Notes: generated by a model not told the origin, from the sequence alone. Shown: positions 36,368 to 45,006, counted from the stretch's first letter. The stretch is 64,000 nucleotides of DNA from an uncultured Oscillospiraceae bacterium (GCA_934572465.1 CAKTLG010000004.1:22088-86087); one strand, 5' to 3'. Made by a program: numbers and translations.

Positions 36368-38680
36368 TCACTTCTCCTCCTTCCAGCTGTCGTGGATCAG
36401 TCCCGCCTTGCTGAACTCGGCGAACAGCACGTGCGGCGTGATGGGGGCTGTGTCGATGGGAACGCCCGTGGCGTTGTAGATGGCGTTGCGGATCGCGGGC
36501 GCGCCGGAGCACGCGGGCGGCTCGCCGAGCGCCTTCGTGCCGAACGGAGACGTCGGCTCCGGATTTTCGATGAACTGCGCCTCGAGATGCGGATGGTCCA
36601 TGAAGGTCGAGAGCTTGTAGTCGAGCAGGTTGTTGTTGAGCGGCCGGCCCGTCTTCTCGTCGAAGAGCAGCTGCTCACTCATCCCGTATCCAATGGCCAT
36701 GGACATGCCGCCGTGCACCTGCGCTTCGGCCAGCGCGGGGTTGATGAGCTTGCCGCAGTCGTGGACGTTGATGATCTTCTTGAGCGTCACCTTGCACAGC
36801 GGGATATCGACCTCAACGTCGGCAAAGGTGCAGCCGAAGGAATAGGCGTTGTTGCGGATGGTGTAGGTCGATTCGGCGGTGATGTGCTCGGAATCCGCGG
36901 CGTTGTACTGCGCGGTCATAGCAAGCTCGGAAAGCGTCATGAGCACCTTTCCATCGTTTTTGCGGACGATGTCGCCGTCGACGATGTCCATATTGTCGAT
37001 GGCCTGACGGGTGAGCTTCGTGGCGTATTCCAGGATCTTCCTGCGCAGGAGCGTCGCCGTCTGGCGGATGGAGAAGCCCGCCACATAGGTCTGGCGGCTG
37101 GCGTAGGCGCCGAGGCCCGTGGGCGTGATGTCCGTATCCTGACAGGATACGACGTGCACGTCCCGATAGCTCTTGAGACCGACGGCCTCGGCCGTCATCT
37201 GCGCGTAGGCGGTGTCGGCGCCCTGACCGATCTCCGTCTCTCCGCACTGCATCGTCACCGTGCCGTCAAGATTCAGGAGCATACGGTTCGACGACGTTTC
37301 CAGTGAGATGGGATACACCGCCGTGTTGTACCAGAAGGCCGCGACGCCGATGCCGCGGCGGACAGGGCCGGTATCCTTCGCGTATTCCTCGCGCTTTTTG
37401 TCGTAGTCGATGTACGCCTTGCCCTTTTCCAGACACTCACGGAAGGAATCATAGTAGTTGACGTTTTTGGAAAAGCCGTCCTCGTAGCCCTTGGGCATGA
37501 TGTACTTCATGCGGTACTCGAGCGGGTCCATGTGGACCGCCCTCGCGCATTCGTCGATGTTCGCGTCGTCTGCGAACGAGGCCTGCGGCATGCCATAGCC
37601 GCGCATCGCGCCCGCGGTCGGGCGGTTGGTGAAAACGGTATAAGCGTCGCCCTCAAAGTTCGGGCAGGGATAGATCTGCGGGAAGGAGCCCATGGCCTTG
37701 GCCACGATCGAGTGGCCGTGGGAGGCGTAGGAGCCCTGATTGGAGAACAGCTCCACCTTGCGCGCGGCGATCGAGCCGTCCGGATGCAGCCATGTGACGA
37801 TGTGGATGCGGATGGCGTGGCGCACGCGGTTCGAGACAAACGTTTCCTCGCGCGAGCAGTCGATGCGGACGCAGCGGCCGTTCACCTGCGTGGAGCACCA
37901 TGCGCACAGCGGCTCATAAAGCGCGTCCTGCTTGTTGCCGAAGCCGCCGCCGATGTAGGGCTTGACGACGCGGATGTCCGCCCAGGGGCGTCCCAGCGCC
38001 TGTCCGACGATGCGGCGGATGATGTGCGGGATCTGCGTGGACGAGACCACCACAACGCGGCCGTTTTCCTCATAGGCGTAGCAGCCGTGGTTCTCGATGT
38101 GGCAGTGCTGCACCGTCGGCGTATCGTACCAGCCCTCGACCTTGATCAGCCCCGGCTCCTTGACTGCCTCGGCATAGCTGCCGATGCGGATGTCCGAATG
38201 CTTGAGGATATTGTTCGGATACGCCTCATGGATGCGCGGCGCGCCGTCCTCCATGGCCTTCTGCACGTCCAGCACGAACGGCAGCTCCTCGTATTCGACC
38301 TTCAGCGCGCGCACGCCCTGCATGGCCGAGACCTCATCCTCCGCGATGACGACCGCAACATCGTCGCCATAGTAGCGCACATGGCGGTTCAGGAGATTGC
38401 GGTCGGCCACGTCCTGATGTCCCGGGTCCATCGACCACGGGTGGCCCGCCGTCGGGAAGCAGTGCTCCGGCACGTCGAAGCACGTCAGCACCTTCACAAC
38501 GCCGGGGATCGCCTCCGCCGCGGACGCGTCCACGCTCTTGACGTAGCCGTGCGCGATGGTGGAGTGCTTGATGCGCGCATACAGCGCGCCGGCAGGCATC
38601 CGGTCCTCGTAGTACTTCGTGCGTCCGGTGACCTTATCGAACGCGTCTACGCGGACCTCGCTCTTTCCTACCTTGTTCAT
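36368..38680 (-). CDS. molybdenum hydroxylase, molybdopterin-binding catalytic subunit (XdhA type)
   Basis: A 770-residue large subunit with the a/b hammerhead domain (about 20-130) and the molybdopterin-binding domain. GGGFGNKQ, PTAGAMRGYGMPQ, GQGADTAYAQM and the C-terminal LGEPPACSGAPAIRNAI, which contains the catalytic Glu, are typical. The substrate may be xanthine or another N-heterocycle or aldehyde; sequence alone does not decide. The ATG at 38680 has GAGGAGG upstream; a 26-codon extension has no support. Head of a large-FAD-FeS operon. Confidence 0.92.
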   Translation of the reverse strand: MNKVGKSEVRVDAFDKVTGRTKYYEDRMPAGALYARIKHSTIAHGYVKSVDASAAEAIPGVVKVLTCFDVPEHCFPTAGHPWSMDPGHQDVADRNLLNRHVRYYGDDVAVVIAEDEVSAMQGVRALKVEYEELPFVLDVQKAMEDGAPRIHEAYPNNILKHSDIRIGSYAEAVKEPGLIKVEGWYDTPTVQHCHIENHGCYAYEENGRVVVVSSTQIPHIIRRIVGQALGRPWADIRVVKPYIGGGFGNKQDALYEPLCAWCSTQVNGRCVRIDCSREETFVSNRVRHAIRIHIVTWLHPDGSIAARKVELFSNQGSYASHGHSIVAKAMGSFPQIYPCPNFEGDAYTVFTNRPTAGAMRGYGMPQASFADDANIDECARAVHMDPLEYRMKYIMPKGYEDGFSKNVNYYDSFRECLEKGKAYIDYDKKREEYAKDTGPVRRGIGVAAFWYNTAVYPISLETSSNRMLLNLDGTVTMQCGETEIGQGADTAYAQMTAEAVGLKSYRDVHVVSCQDTDITPTGLGAYASRQTYVAGFSIRQTATLLRRKILEYATKLTRQAIDNMDIVDGDIVRKNDGKVLMTLSELAMTAQYNAADSEHITAESTYTIRNNAYSFGCTFADVEVDIPLCKVTLKKIINVHDCGKLINPALAEAQVHGGMSMAIGYGMSEQLLFDEKTGRPLNNNLLDYKLSTFMDHPHLEAQFIENPEPTSPFGTKALGEPPACSGAPAIRNAIYNATGVPIDTAPITPHVLFAEFSKAGLIHDSWKEEK

Positions 38681-38748
38681 CGATCTTCCTCCTCGTCGGA
38701 GCGTCCCGCCTTGGCGGTTTCGCTCGAATGTTTCGGATATTTGTATTG

Positions 38749-38777
38749 ATTTTAGCACAAAATAAACAGAGTGTACA
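38749..38777 (-). promoter_or_regulatory. predicted promoter of the three-subunit molybdenum hydroxylase operon
   Basis: In the minus sense TGTACA (38772-38777) and TAAAAT (38749-38754) have a 17-bp spacer. A small inverted repeat (CCGCC TT GGCGG, near 38706-38717) lies in the leader. Confidence 0.5.
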
Positions 38778-38819
38778 GCGGCTCACGTGATATTATTTCC
38801 CGAACAACGCGCTTTTTCC

Positions 38820-38848
38820 TTGTTCCCCGACGCAAACTCTGCTATGAT
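38820..38848 (+). promoter_or_regulatory. predicted promoter of the mocA-like gene
   Basis: TTGTTC (38820-38825) and TATGAT (38843-38848) with a 17-bp spacer. Confidence 0.6.
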
Positions 38849-38883
38849 GACAAAAAATAAGCAAGCTCTTTCAGGTGATGCGA

Positions 38884-39471
38884 ATGAAAAACGAACTCTC
38901 CCTCGGCTGCCTGCTCATGGCCGCCGGAAACTCAGAACGCTTCGGCGAAAACAAGCTCTCCGCCGTGCTTGGCGGCAAAACGCTCATTGAGCGCGCCATG
39001 GAGGCCATCCCGCGCGAGCAGTTCGCGCGCGTGCTCGTCGTCACGCAGTACGATGAGATCATGGCCCTTGCCGCGCGCTTCGGCTTTGAAGCGCTGCGCA
39101 ACGAACACCCCGGGCGCGGCCAGAGCGAAACGATCCGTCTCGGCACCGCCGCGCTGCAGAAGGACTGCGGTGCCATTTGCTATATGGTCGCCGACCAGCC
39201 GCTGCTGGAACGGGACAGCGTTGCGCGCGAAATGGCGTTCTACCGCGCGCATCCCGAGCGCATCGTCGGCCTCGGCCATAACGGCGTGCGCGGCAACCCG
39301 TGCATCTTCCCCGCGCGCTTTTTCCCCGAGCTGCTCGCCCTTACGGGCGATGTCGGCGGAAGCCGCGTCATCCGCGCGCACGAGGAGGCGCTGCTGCTCT
39401 ATGAGGTAGACGCGCGGCAGCTCAGCGACGTGGACACGCGCGCTTCGCTCGACGCGCTCAATCGCTCGTGA
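38884..39471 (+). CDS. mocA: molybdenum cofactor cytidylyltransferase-like NTP transferase (MocA/MobA-like)
   Basis: A 195-residue MobA-like nucleotidyltransferase with LMAAGNSERFGENKLSAVLGGK (near residues 11-32), GQSETIRLG and MVADQPLL. MocA attaches CMP to molybdopterin to form the MCD cofactor used by xanthine dehydrogenase-type enzymes. Its location between two molybdenum hydroxylase gene sets fits that job. The ATG at 38884 follows CAGGTG; earlier ATG (38878) and GTG codons overlap the site. Its 3' end overlaps the convergent asparaginase gene by 14 bp. Confidence 0.85.
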   Translation: MKNELSLGCLLMAAGNSERFGENKLSAVLGGKTLIERAMEAIPREQFARVLVVTQYDEIMALAARFGFEALRNEHPGRGQSETIRLGTAALQKDCGAICYMVADQPLLERDSVAREMAFYRAHPERIVGLGHNGVRGNPCIFPARFFPELLALTGDVGGSRVIRAHEEALLLYEVDARQLSDVDTRASLDALNRS

Positions 39472-40480
39472 TCTCGCCGCGCAGATCCTCCTCCATGAGC
39501 CGCTTGACCGTCTCTTTGTCGTACCCGCAGGAAAAGAGATAATAGAGCTTTGCAACGGCAGCCTCGGTCGTCATGTCCAGCCCGCTGACCGCCCCCGCGC
39601 GCTTCAGCGCGCTGGACGTTTCATACGCGCCGAGCGCGACCGCGCCCTGCGGACACTGAGAGCAGACCGTGAGCACCGTGCCGTTCTGAAACGCCTTGCG
39701 GATGATCGGCAGCAGCGCGTTCCCATCGCCGGGGATGTTGCCCGCGCCGAAGGTCTCGATCACGATGCCGCGCAGCTTCTCCGTCATAATGGACTCAAAG
39801 AGCGAAAACTGGATGCCCGGGAACACCTTGATGACCCCGATGGGCACGTTGTCGAGCCTTTGCAGCTTCAGCCCGCCCTTTTGCCGCGGCAGAAGGGCGG
39901 CTTCGTTATATTTGATGGCGATGCCCGCCTCGGCAATGCTTGGATAGTCGGGCGAGACGAAGGCGATCAGCCCGTCGGCGGAATATTTCGTCGCGCGGTT
40001 GCCGCGCAGCAGCCTTCCGCCGAAGTACAGCCCCACCTCGCGCACGACGCCCTCCCCCGCGATGAGCACCGCGGTGATGAGATTGTCGCGCCCGTCGCTG
40101 CGGATCTCGCACAAGGGGATCTGCGAGCCGGTGAGCACCACGGGCTTATCAAGGCCGCCGAGCATGAACGACAGCGCCGAGGCCGTGTAGGCCATCGTAT
40201 CCGTGCCGTGCAGGACGACAAAGCCGTCGTAGCGGTCGTACTCCTGCTCTACGATCCCCGCGATGCGGTTCCATTCATGCACCGTCATATTGGAGGAATC
40301 GAGCAGCGGAGAAAGCTCGACGAACTCCCACGCCGGCATTTCCGGCGCGTGCAGGTCGGCGATATCGTCGAGCGCGGCGCGGAAGTAGCCCGAGCGCGGC
40401 GCGTAGCCGTTGGCGGTGCGCGTCATGCCGATGGTGCCGCCGGTGTAGATGATCAGGACTTTTTTCATACGCCCGCTCAT
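39458..40480 (-). CDS. ansA: type I L-asparaginase
   Basis: A 340-residue cytoplasmic-type asparaginase. The first catalytic threonine lies in IYTGGTIGMT (about 11-20) and the second in VLHGTDTMAYTASAL, and there is no signal peptide. It hydrolyses asparagine to aspartate and ammonia. The given ATG overlaps the stop of the upstream hydroxylase gene (ATGA), which suggests translational coupling; an ATG four codons further in (40468) is possible. The 3' end overlaps mocA on the opposite strand. Confidence 0.9.
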   Translation of the reverse strand: MSGRMKKVLIIYTGGTIGMTRTANGYAPRSGYFRAALDDIADLHAPEMPAWEFVELSPLLDSSNMTVHEWNRIAGIVEQEYDRYDGFVVLHGTDTMAYTASALSFMLGGLDKPVVLTGSQIPLCEIRSDGRDNLITAVLIAGEGVVREVGLYFGGRLLRGNRATKYSADGLIAFVSPDYPSIAEAGIAIKYNEAALLPRQKGGLKLQRLDNVPIGVIKVFPGIQFSLFESIMTEKLRGIVIETFGAGNIPGDGNALLPIIRKAFQNGTVLTVCSQCPQGAVALGAYETSSALKRAGAVSGLDMTTEAAVAKLYYLFSCGYDKETVKRLMEEDLRGEITSD

Positions 40481-43053
40481 TTCTTATACGGCGTGTGATC
40501 GAGCGGCAGGCTGCGCCGGCGCTCGCCGTCATAGCGGTAATACGCCTCCGCGATGGCGGGTGCCGTGGGGATGGATGTGATCTCGCCGATGCCGATGGCG
40601 CCGTTTGCAAGCGGCAGGCCCGGCTTATCGATGACGATCGCCTTGATCTCAGGGATCTGATTGGCGCGGAAAAGGCCGAGCATACCGTACTTCGCCGTGG
40701 GCTTTCCGCGGTCGAGCGGATACTTCTCCGTCAGCGCGTAGCCCATGCTCATCACGACGCCGCCCTCGATCTGCCCCTCGCAGGAGAGCGGGTTGATGGC
40801 CTTGCCGACGTCGTGCGCGGCGACCATCTTCTTGACCATGCCGGTCTCCTTGTCCACTATGCACAGCTGCGTCGCGTAGCCGTAGGCCACATGGCTCACC
40901 GGATGCGGCACGTCCGCGCCGAGCGGATCGGTCTTGGCAAGGTACTCGCCGTAGAATTCCTGCCCGCAAAGGTCGCCCAGCGTCTTCCCGCAGAGCGCCG
41001 CCTTCAGCTCCTCACAGGCGCGGCGGCAGGCCTCACCGGTCACAAGCGTCTGGCGCGAGCCGGAGGTATCGCCGCTGTCGCTCGCGATCCAGGTGTTGTT
41101 GCGCTCATAGACGATGTCGTCCGGCTTCACGCCCGCATTCGTCACGACCATCTGCGTCAGCACCGTGCCGAGACCCTGACCGATGCAGGACGCGCCCGCA
41201 TAGATGTGTACCTTTGCGTCCTCCTCAACGATCAGCTTGCAGCGGCCCCAGTCGGGCAGGCCAACGCCGACGCCCGCGTTCTTCATCGCGCAGGCGAGAC
41301 CGACCGGCTCGCCGTTTTTCACAGCCTCGTCATAGTAGGGCTTGATGGCCTCAAGCGTTTCGACAAGCCCCGTTTCCGGCCCCACGAGCTGGCCGTTCGG
41401 CAGCTCCTGTCCCGGGCGGATGGCGTTGCGGTAGCGGATCTCCCACGGCGAGATGCCGACAAGGTCGGCCATCTCGTTCAAAAGCGTCTCGGTGGCAAAG
41501 CAGGTCTGCGTCACGCCAAAGCCGCGGAACGCGCCTGCGGGCGGATTGTTGGTATAAAGGGCCTTGCCCTCGATCTCAAAGTTCTGGTAGTTGTACGGGC
41601 CCGCCGCGTGCGTGCACGCGCGCTCAAGCACGGGGCCGCCGAGCGAAGCGAACGCGCCGGTATCGGATACGACGCTCGCTTTCACGCCCTGAATGATGCC
41701 GTTTTCGTCGCAGCCCATCGTAAAGTCCATCCACATCGGGTGGCGCTTGGGATGGATGAGGATGGATTCCTGCCGCGTCAGCTTCACCTTGACCGGCACG
41801 CGCGCGACATAGGCGATGAGCGCCGCGTGATGCTGCACGGACATATCCTCCTTGCCGCCGAAGCCGCCGCCGACGAGCATATTCTGCACCTGGCAGTGCT
41901 CATAGTCGACGCCCAGCATCGAAGCGCACTCGTGCATCGTGGTATGGGCGCTCTGGTCGGTCGTGAGCAGCTTCACGCCGCCGTTTTCCAGCGGCAGCGC
42001 CACGCAGCACTCCGGCTCCAGAAACGCGTGCTCCGTCCACGGGGTGGAAAACTGCTCGTGCAGGACATATTTGGAATTTTTGATGGCTTCGTCCGCGCTG
42101 CCGCGGGCGATGTGCTTTTCCGCCTGCACGTTGCTCGCGTCGTGCTCGAATACGAGCGGCGCATCCGCCGCCAGCGCCTCCTCGGGGCTGAATACGGCGG
42201 GCAGGACCTCATATTCGACCTTGACGAGCTTTTTCGCCTGCTCCAGCGTCTCGCGGTCGCGCGCGCAGACGAGGGCGACCGCGTCGCCGAGATACTGCGT
42301 CACCTGACCGACGGGGATCATCGTGGGCTGGTCCTTTTTGATGTGGCCGACGTTCAGCTTGCCCGGCACATCCTCCGCCGTCAGCACACATACGACGCCC
42401 GGCAGCGCCTCGGCCTCGCTCTTGTCGATCGAGAGCACGCGGGCGCGCGGATACTGGCTGCGCACGGCGCTGCCGTAGCACATGCCGTCTACATACACAT
42501 CGTCGGGATACTGGCCGCAGCCCAGCACCTTTTCCGCAACGTCGATACGGTGCACGCGCTGACCGACCTGATAGCCGTCCGCGCTGGGCGCGGGGATCTT
42601 CCCCTCGCGCAAAAGCTTGGCCGCCAGCAGGATGCCGTCGATGATCTTCACATAGCCCGTGCAGCGGCAGATATTGTTGCGGATGGCAAAGGCCGCCTCC
42701 TCGCGCGTGGGATCGGGGTTCTGATCCAAAAGCCCCTTGGCCGAGATCACCATGCCCGGGATGCAGAAGCCGCACTGCACCGCCCCCGCCTCGCCGAAGG
42801 CATAGGTGAAGACCTCCTTTTCAAAGTCGGAAAGTCCCTCCACCGTGACGATGCTCTTTCCCTCAAGCTTGTCCGTCTGCGGGATGCAGGCCTTGGTGGG
42901 CTTGCCGTCGATGAGCACATGGCAGGTGCCGCACGCGCCCTCGCTGCACCCGTCCTTCACGCTCAGCAGCCGCAGCTCATCGCGCAGGAAGCGGATGAGC
43001 TTTTGATTCTTTTCGACCGTGACCGGTTTTCCGTTGACAACAAATGAAGCCAT
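40477..43053 (-). CDS. fused 2Fe-2S/molybdopterin hydroxylase, selenium-dependent xanthine dehydrogenase-like
   Basis: An 858-residue protein joining two [2Fe-2S] domains (cysteines 36, 41, 44, 56 and 94, 97, 129, 131) to a full molybdopterin-binding catalytic region. There is no FAD domain, as in aldehyde oxidoreductase of Desulfovibrio and in the clostridial selenium-dependent xanthine dehydrogenase group. The catalytic Glu is in GAIGIGEITSIPTAPAIAEA near the C-terminus. The selenium-dependent label is by resemblance; none of the selenium-specific maturation genes (such as yqeB, yqeC) is in the window, and no in-frame TGA is seen. A GGGAGG site precedes the ATG. Confidence 0.85.
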   Translation of the reverse strand: MASFVVNGKPVTVEKNQKLIRFLRDELRLLSVKDGCSEGACGTCHVLIDGKPTKACIPQTDKLEGKSIVTVEGLSDFEKEVFTYAFGEAGAVQCGFCIPGMVISAKGLLDQNPDPTREEAAFAIRNNICRCTGYVKIIDGILLAAKLLREGKIPAPSADGYQVGQRVHRIDVAEKVLGCGQYPDDVYVDGMCYGSAVRSQYPRARVLSIDKSEAEALPGVVCVLTAEDVPGKLNVGHIKKDQPTMIPVGQVTQYLGDAVALVCARDRETLEQAKKLVKVEYEVLPAVFSPEEALAADAPLVFEHDASNVQAEKHIARGSADEAIKNSKYVLHEQFSTPWTEHAFLEPECCVALPLENGGVKLLTTDQSAHTTMHECASMLGVDYEHCQVQNMLVGGGFGGKEDMSVQHHAALIAYVARVPVKVKLTRQESILIHPKRHPMWMDFTMGCDENGIIQGVKASVVSDTGAFASLGGPVLERACTHAAGPYNYQNFEIEGKALYTNNPPAGAFRGFGVTQTCFATETLLNEMADLVGISPWEIRYRNAIRPGQELPNGQLVGPETGLVETLEAIKPYYDEAVKNGEPVGLACAMKNAGVGVGLPDWGRCKLIVEEDAKVHIYAGASCIGQGLGTVLTQMVVTNAGVKPDDIVYERNNTWIASDSGDTSGSRQTLVTGEACRRACEELKAALCGKTLGDLCGQEFYGEYLAKTDPLGADVPHPVSHVAYGYATQLCIVDKETGMVKKMVAAHDVGKAINPLSCEGQIEGGVVMSMGYALTEKYPLDRGKPTAKYGMLGLFRANQIPEIKAIVIDKPGLPLANGAIGIGEITSIPTAPAIAEAYYRYDGERRRSLPLDHTPYKK

Positions 43054-43107
43054 TGCGGACCTCCCGTTATGAGAATTACAATTATTTTGGTCAGCTAATT
43101 ATTTTTT

Positions 43108-43136
43108 ATTGTATCACATGTACAACCACGACGCAA
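43108..43136 (-). promoter_or_regulatory. predicted promoter of the fused hydroxylase-ansA operon
   Basis: In the minus sense TTGCGT (43131-43136) and TACAAT (43108-43113) are spaced by 17 bp. Confidence 0.6.
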
Positions 43137-43182
43137 CCAGAAATCCTTTCCCCGCTATTCTATTTTCGGTATCACGCCCATC

Positions 43183-43211
43183 TTGACAGCAGCGGTCTTT
43201 TGCGCTAAGAT
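43183..43211 (+). promoter_or_regulatory. predicted promoter of the TPP riboswitch-thiT unit
   Basis: Consensus TTGACA (43183-43188) and TAAGAT (43206-43211) with a 17-bp spacer, just upstream of the riboswitch. Confidence 0.75.
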
Positions 43212-43223
43212 AGGGCCGTAACT

Positions 43224-43314
43224 GCAAGGGGCGCTGGCGCAAGCCGGCTGTGATGCGGCGTATCGCCGTCGCTGTCCCTCAGACCTGATCCGGATAATGC
43301 CGGCGTAGGGATGC
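43224..43314 (+). ncRNA. TPP riboswitch (THI element)
   Basis: The 3' half has the hallmark ACCTGATCCGGATAATGCC followed by GGCGTAGGGA, and the 5' half has GGGGCGC and a long P3 arm. The normally invariant CUGAGA of the pyrimidine-sensing bulge reads CUGUGA here. A terminator hairpin follows, so thiamine pyrophosphate binding should stop transcription before thiT. Confidence 0.92.
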
Positions 43315-43338
43315 AAAGCACTCGCACCGTTCACTTTG

Positions 43339-43369
43339 CACCGCGACGCCCTCGCCGCGGTGTTTTTTT
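43339..43369 (+). terminator. riboswitch-controlled intrinsic terminator
   Basis: CACCGCG pairs with CGCGGTG, followed by seven T. A competing hairpin (GCAAAG/CTTTGC) lies between aptamer and terminator. Confidence 0.8.
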
Positions 43370-43413
43370 GCGCCGCGGCGCGGACAGGGATCACTTTTTT
43401 GGAGGTATATCCC

Positions 43414-43992
43414 ATGAGCAGCACCACTTCTTCCCGCACGTCCACGCGCCGTCTCGCCGAAGGCGGCATCTGCATCGCCCTCGCGCTCGTCCTGAGCTAC
43501 ATCAAGATCCCCATCGGCCTGTCGTTCGGCGGCTTCGGCGGCTCGATCAACCTTGTGATGATCCCGCTGATCCTCTATGCCGTGCGCTGGGGCGCGCCCT
43601 GGGGCATCCTCGCCGGTCTTGCGTTCGGCACGCTCAAGTATTTCTTCGCCGAGGGCACGGCCATCAACTGGGTGTCCATCATCTTCGACTATTCCATCGC
43701 CTACGCCGCCGTCGGTCTTGCCGGTCTTCTGCGCGCCAGGGGCGGAAACTACGGCAAGCTCCCGCTCTCCGCACTCATCGGCTGCGTCGGCCGCTTTGTC
43801 ATCCACTTCATCTCCGGCGTGACAGTCTACGCACAGTATATGCCCGAGGAATTCATGGGCCTGACCATGACCTCTCCCGTGTTCTACTCCGTGCTGTATA
43901 ACGGCACCTATATGCTGCCGAACTCCATTCTCGCCATCGTCCTCTGCGCGCTGCTCATCAAGCCGTCGGAAAAGCTGCCGAAGGCGGAATAA
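43414..43992 (+). CDS. thiT: energy-coupled thiamine transporter ThiT
   Basis: A 192-residue membrane protein with about six helices and the ThiT pattern: RLAEGGICIALALVLSYIKI, a glycine-rich GGFGGSINLVMIPLIL loop and the conserved Trp/Tyr-rich regions that bind thiamine. ThiT is the S component of an ECF transporter and needs the shared EcfA/EcfA'/EcfT module encoded elsewhere. The ATG at 43414 has GGAGG at 8 nt. The TPP riboswitch upstream gives thiamine repression and confirms the substrate. Confidence 0.95.
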   Translation: MSSTTSSRTSTRRLAEGGICIALALVLSYIKIPIGLSFGGFGGSINLVMIPLILYAVRWGAPWGILAGLAFGTLKYFFAEGTAINWVSIIFDYSIAYAAVGLAGLLRARGGNYGKLPLSALIGCVGRFVIHFISGVTVYAQYMPEEFMGLTMTSPVFYSVLYNGTYMLPNSILAIVLCALLIKPSEKLPKAE

Positions 43993-44078
43993 CGCACAAG
44001 CGAGCAAATCGCAAAGCGGTGCGGCCTTGAGCCCTGACGCCAATGGGCACGGCATGGCAAATCATGAAGGAGAGAAAA

Positions 44079-44305
44079 ATGGTCATCGGGATCATCGGCG
44101 AAAGCCGTACGGGAAAATCCTCTTTTGCAGATAGGATCGCTTTGCACAGCGTATTGGCGGAGAGCTTCCCGCGCCCATCGCGGCTATGCTGGGAAGAAAG
44201 GACGGCTGTTTCGATCCAGAGAAGCGCGATATTCATGCGTTGTCCTGCCAATACGATCCGGACGCGGTTTGCGAAGCGCTCCAGCGCAGCGTCAATTCTC
44301 TGTAA
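44079..44305 (+). pseudogene. decayed small P-loop kinase-like gene with internal deletion
   Basis: The start has a good ribosome binding site (GAAGGAG) and codes MVIGIIGESRTGKSSFAD, a Walker A of a small clostridial nucleotide-kinase-like family. Right after this the frame is wrong, but the third frame resumes with RFAQRIGGELPAPIAAMLG and RKDGCFDPEKRDIH up to a TAA at 44303-44305, which resembles the C-terminal part of the same family. About 100 middle codons appear lost with a frameshift at the junction near 44138. The continuous frame reading through gives unrelated sequence and is not functional. Confidence 0.6.
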
Positions 44306-44433
44306 CAGCAGCAAAGGTTTCTGAAACGATAGTCAGGATCGCCCGTATAACGGGTGGCTTGCACCGCTTCTATTAAGATGCTTTTGCCGGAAAAGCCTTG
44401 AAGGCTCTCAATTCTTTTACTATCGCACTAATG

Positions 44434-44473
44434 CCCTGCAGCCAATCTTATTGGCTGCAGGGTTCATTTTTTA
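44434..44473 (+). terminator. intrinsic terminator hairpin
   Basis: CCCTGCAGCCAA pairs perfectly with TTGGCTGCAGGG, followed by TTCATTTTTT. It may end thiT and pseudogene transcripts. Confidence 0.8.
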
Positions 44474-44838
44474 CGGCTCTCAGAGCCGTGCCAACTGCTC
44501 TATGTTTTTCACTATGAGCTTTTCTATAGCATATTTTCCTGCTGCCTGTCGTCTTTCGCCTGCTTCGTTTTCTATTCATATGCGAACCGTTTCACCGCGC
44601 CTTTAGACTCGGCCCGTCTTAAACTCTTACAGGCACGGCCTGCGCAAGCCATCCGTTTCACAAGCGGTCTTGCTCCGACGCGTCTCTGCTGCGGCGTTTT
44701 TATCAGAATAAGCCATCTCTTCTCCCCACAGTCTGCACGTTCGCCTTTGTCCGCCATCATTTTATCAAATTATCCCCTCCGCATTTTGTACAAAATGCAA
44801 GTTTTTCCGCAGCGTGATTCAAATTTGGCGTATACCTA

Positions 44839-44867
44839 TTGACTTCTCTGATAAGGCGTTGTATGAT
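44839..44867 (+). promoter_or_regulatory. predicted promoter of the GntR regulator
   Basis: TTGACT (44839-44844) and TATGAT (44862-44867) with a 17-bp spacer. The 5' leader before the ATG is about 135 nt. Confidence 0.65.
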
Positions 44868-44874
44868 GAGCACA

Positions 44875-44983
44875 GTTAATGACTAAGTAGACTAAATTAT
44901 TTGCTAATTTTGTTTGTTACTAACAACTCATTTCTCCAATATATGGTATTTTGCCAAAAAATTTGTTTTATGTTAGCGACTAA
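44875..44983 (+). promoter_or_regulatory. putative GntR operator repeats
   Basis: GTTAATGACTAA (44875-44886) and GTTAGCGACTAA (44972-44983) match at 10 of 12 positions, and between them lies the perfect palindrome TTGTTA-C-TAACAA (44914-44926). Their position downstream of the promoter suits autorepression, possibly with looping. Inference only. Confidence 0.45.
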
Positions 44984-45006
44984 TAGTACATAGAGAGTGT
45001 GGTTAC

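Larger units (their letters stand above)
44306..45006. other. about 700 bp without a convincing gene
   Basis: AT-richer than its neighbours. It holds a strong terminator-type hairpin (44434-44473), a small palindrome ACGGCTCT-c-AGAGCCGT (44473-44489), and the promoter and repeat motifs of the GntR gene. A 62-codon minus-strand frame at 44572-44760 has no ribosome binding site or recognisable motif and is not called. Confidence 0.6.

Noticed and set aside
40495..43047. An 850-codon plus-strand frame opposite the fused molybdenum hydroxylase
   Set aside because: It shadows the hydroxylase along its whole length and has no motif.
40477..43053. A selenocysteine codon in the selenium-dependent XDH-like gene
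   Set aside because: No in-frame TGA occurs before the stop. In this enzyme group selenium is a labile cofactor, not selenocysteine.
44572..44760. A 62-codon minus-strand frame in the non-coding stretch
   Set aside because: There is no ribosome binding site, promoter or recognisable residue pattern.
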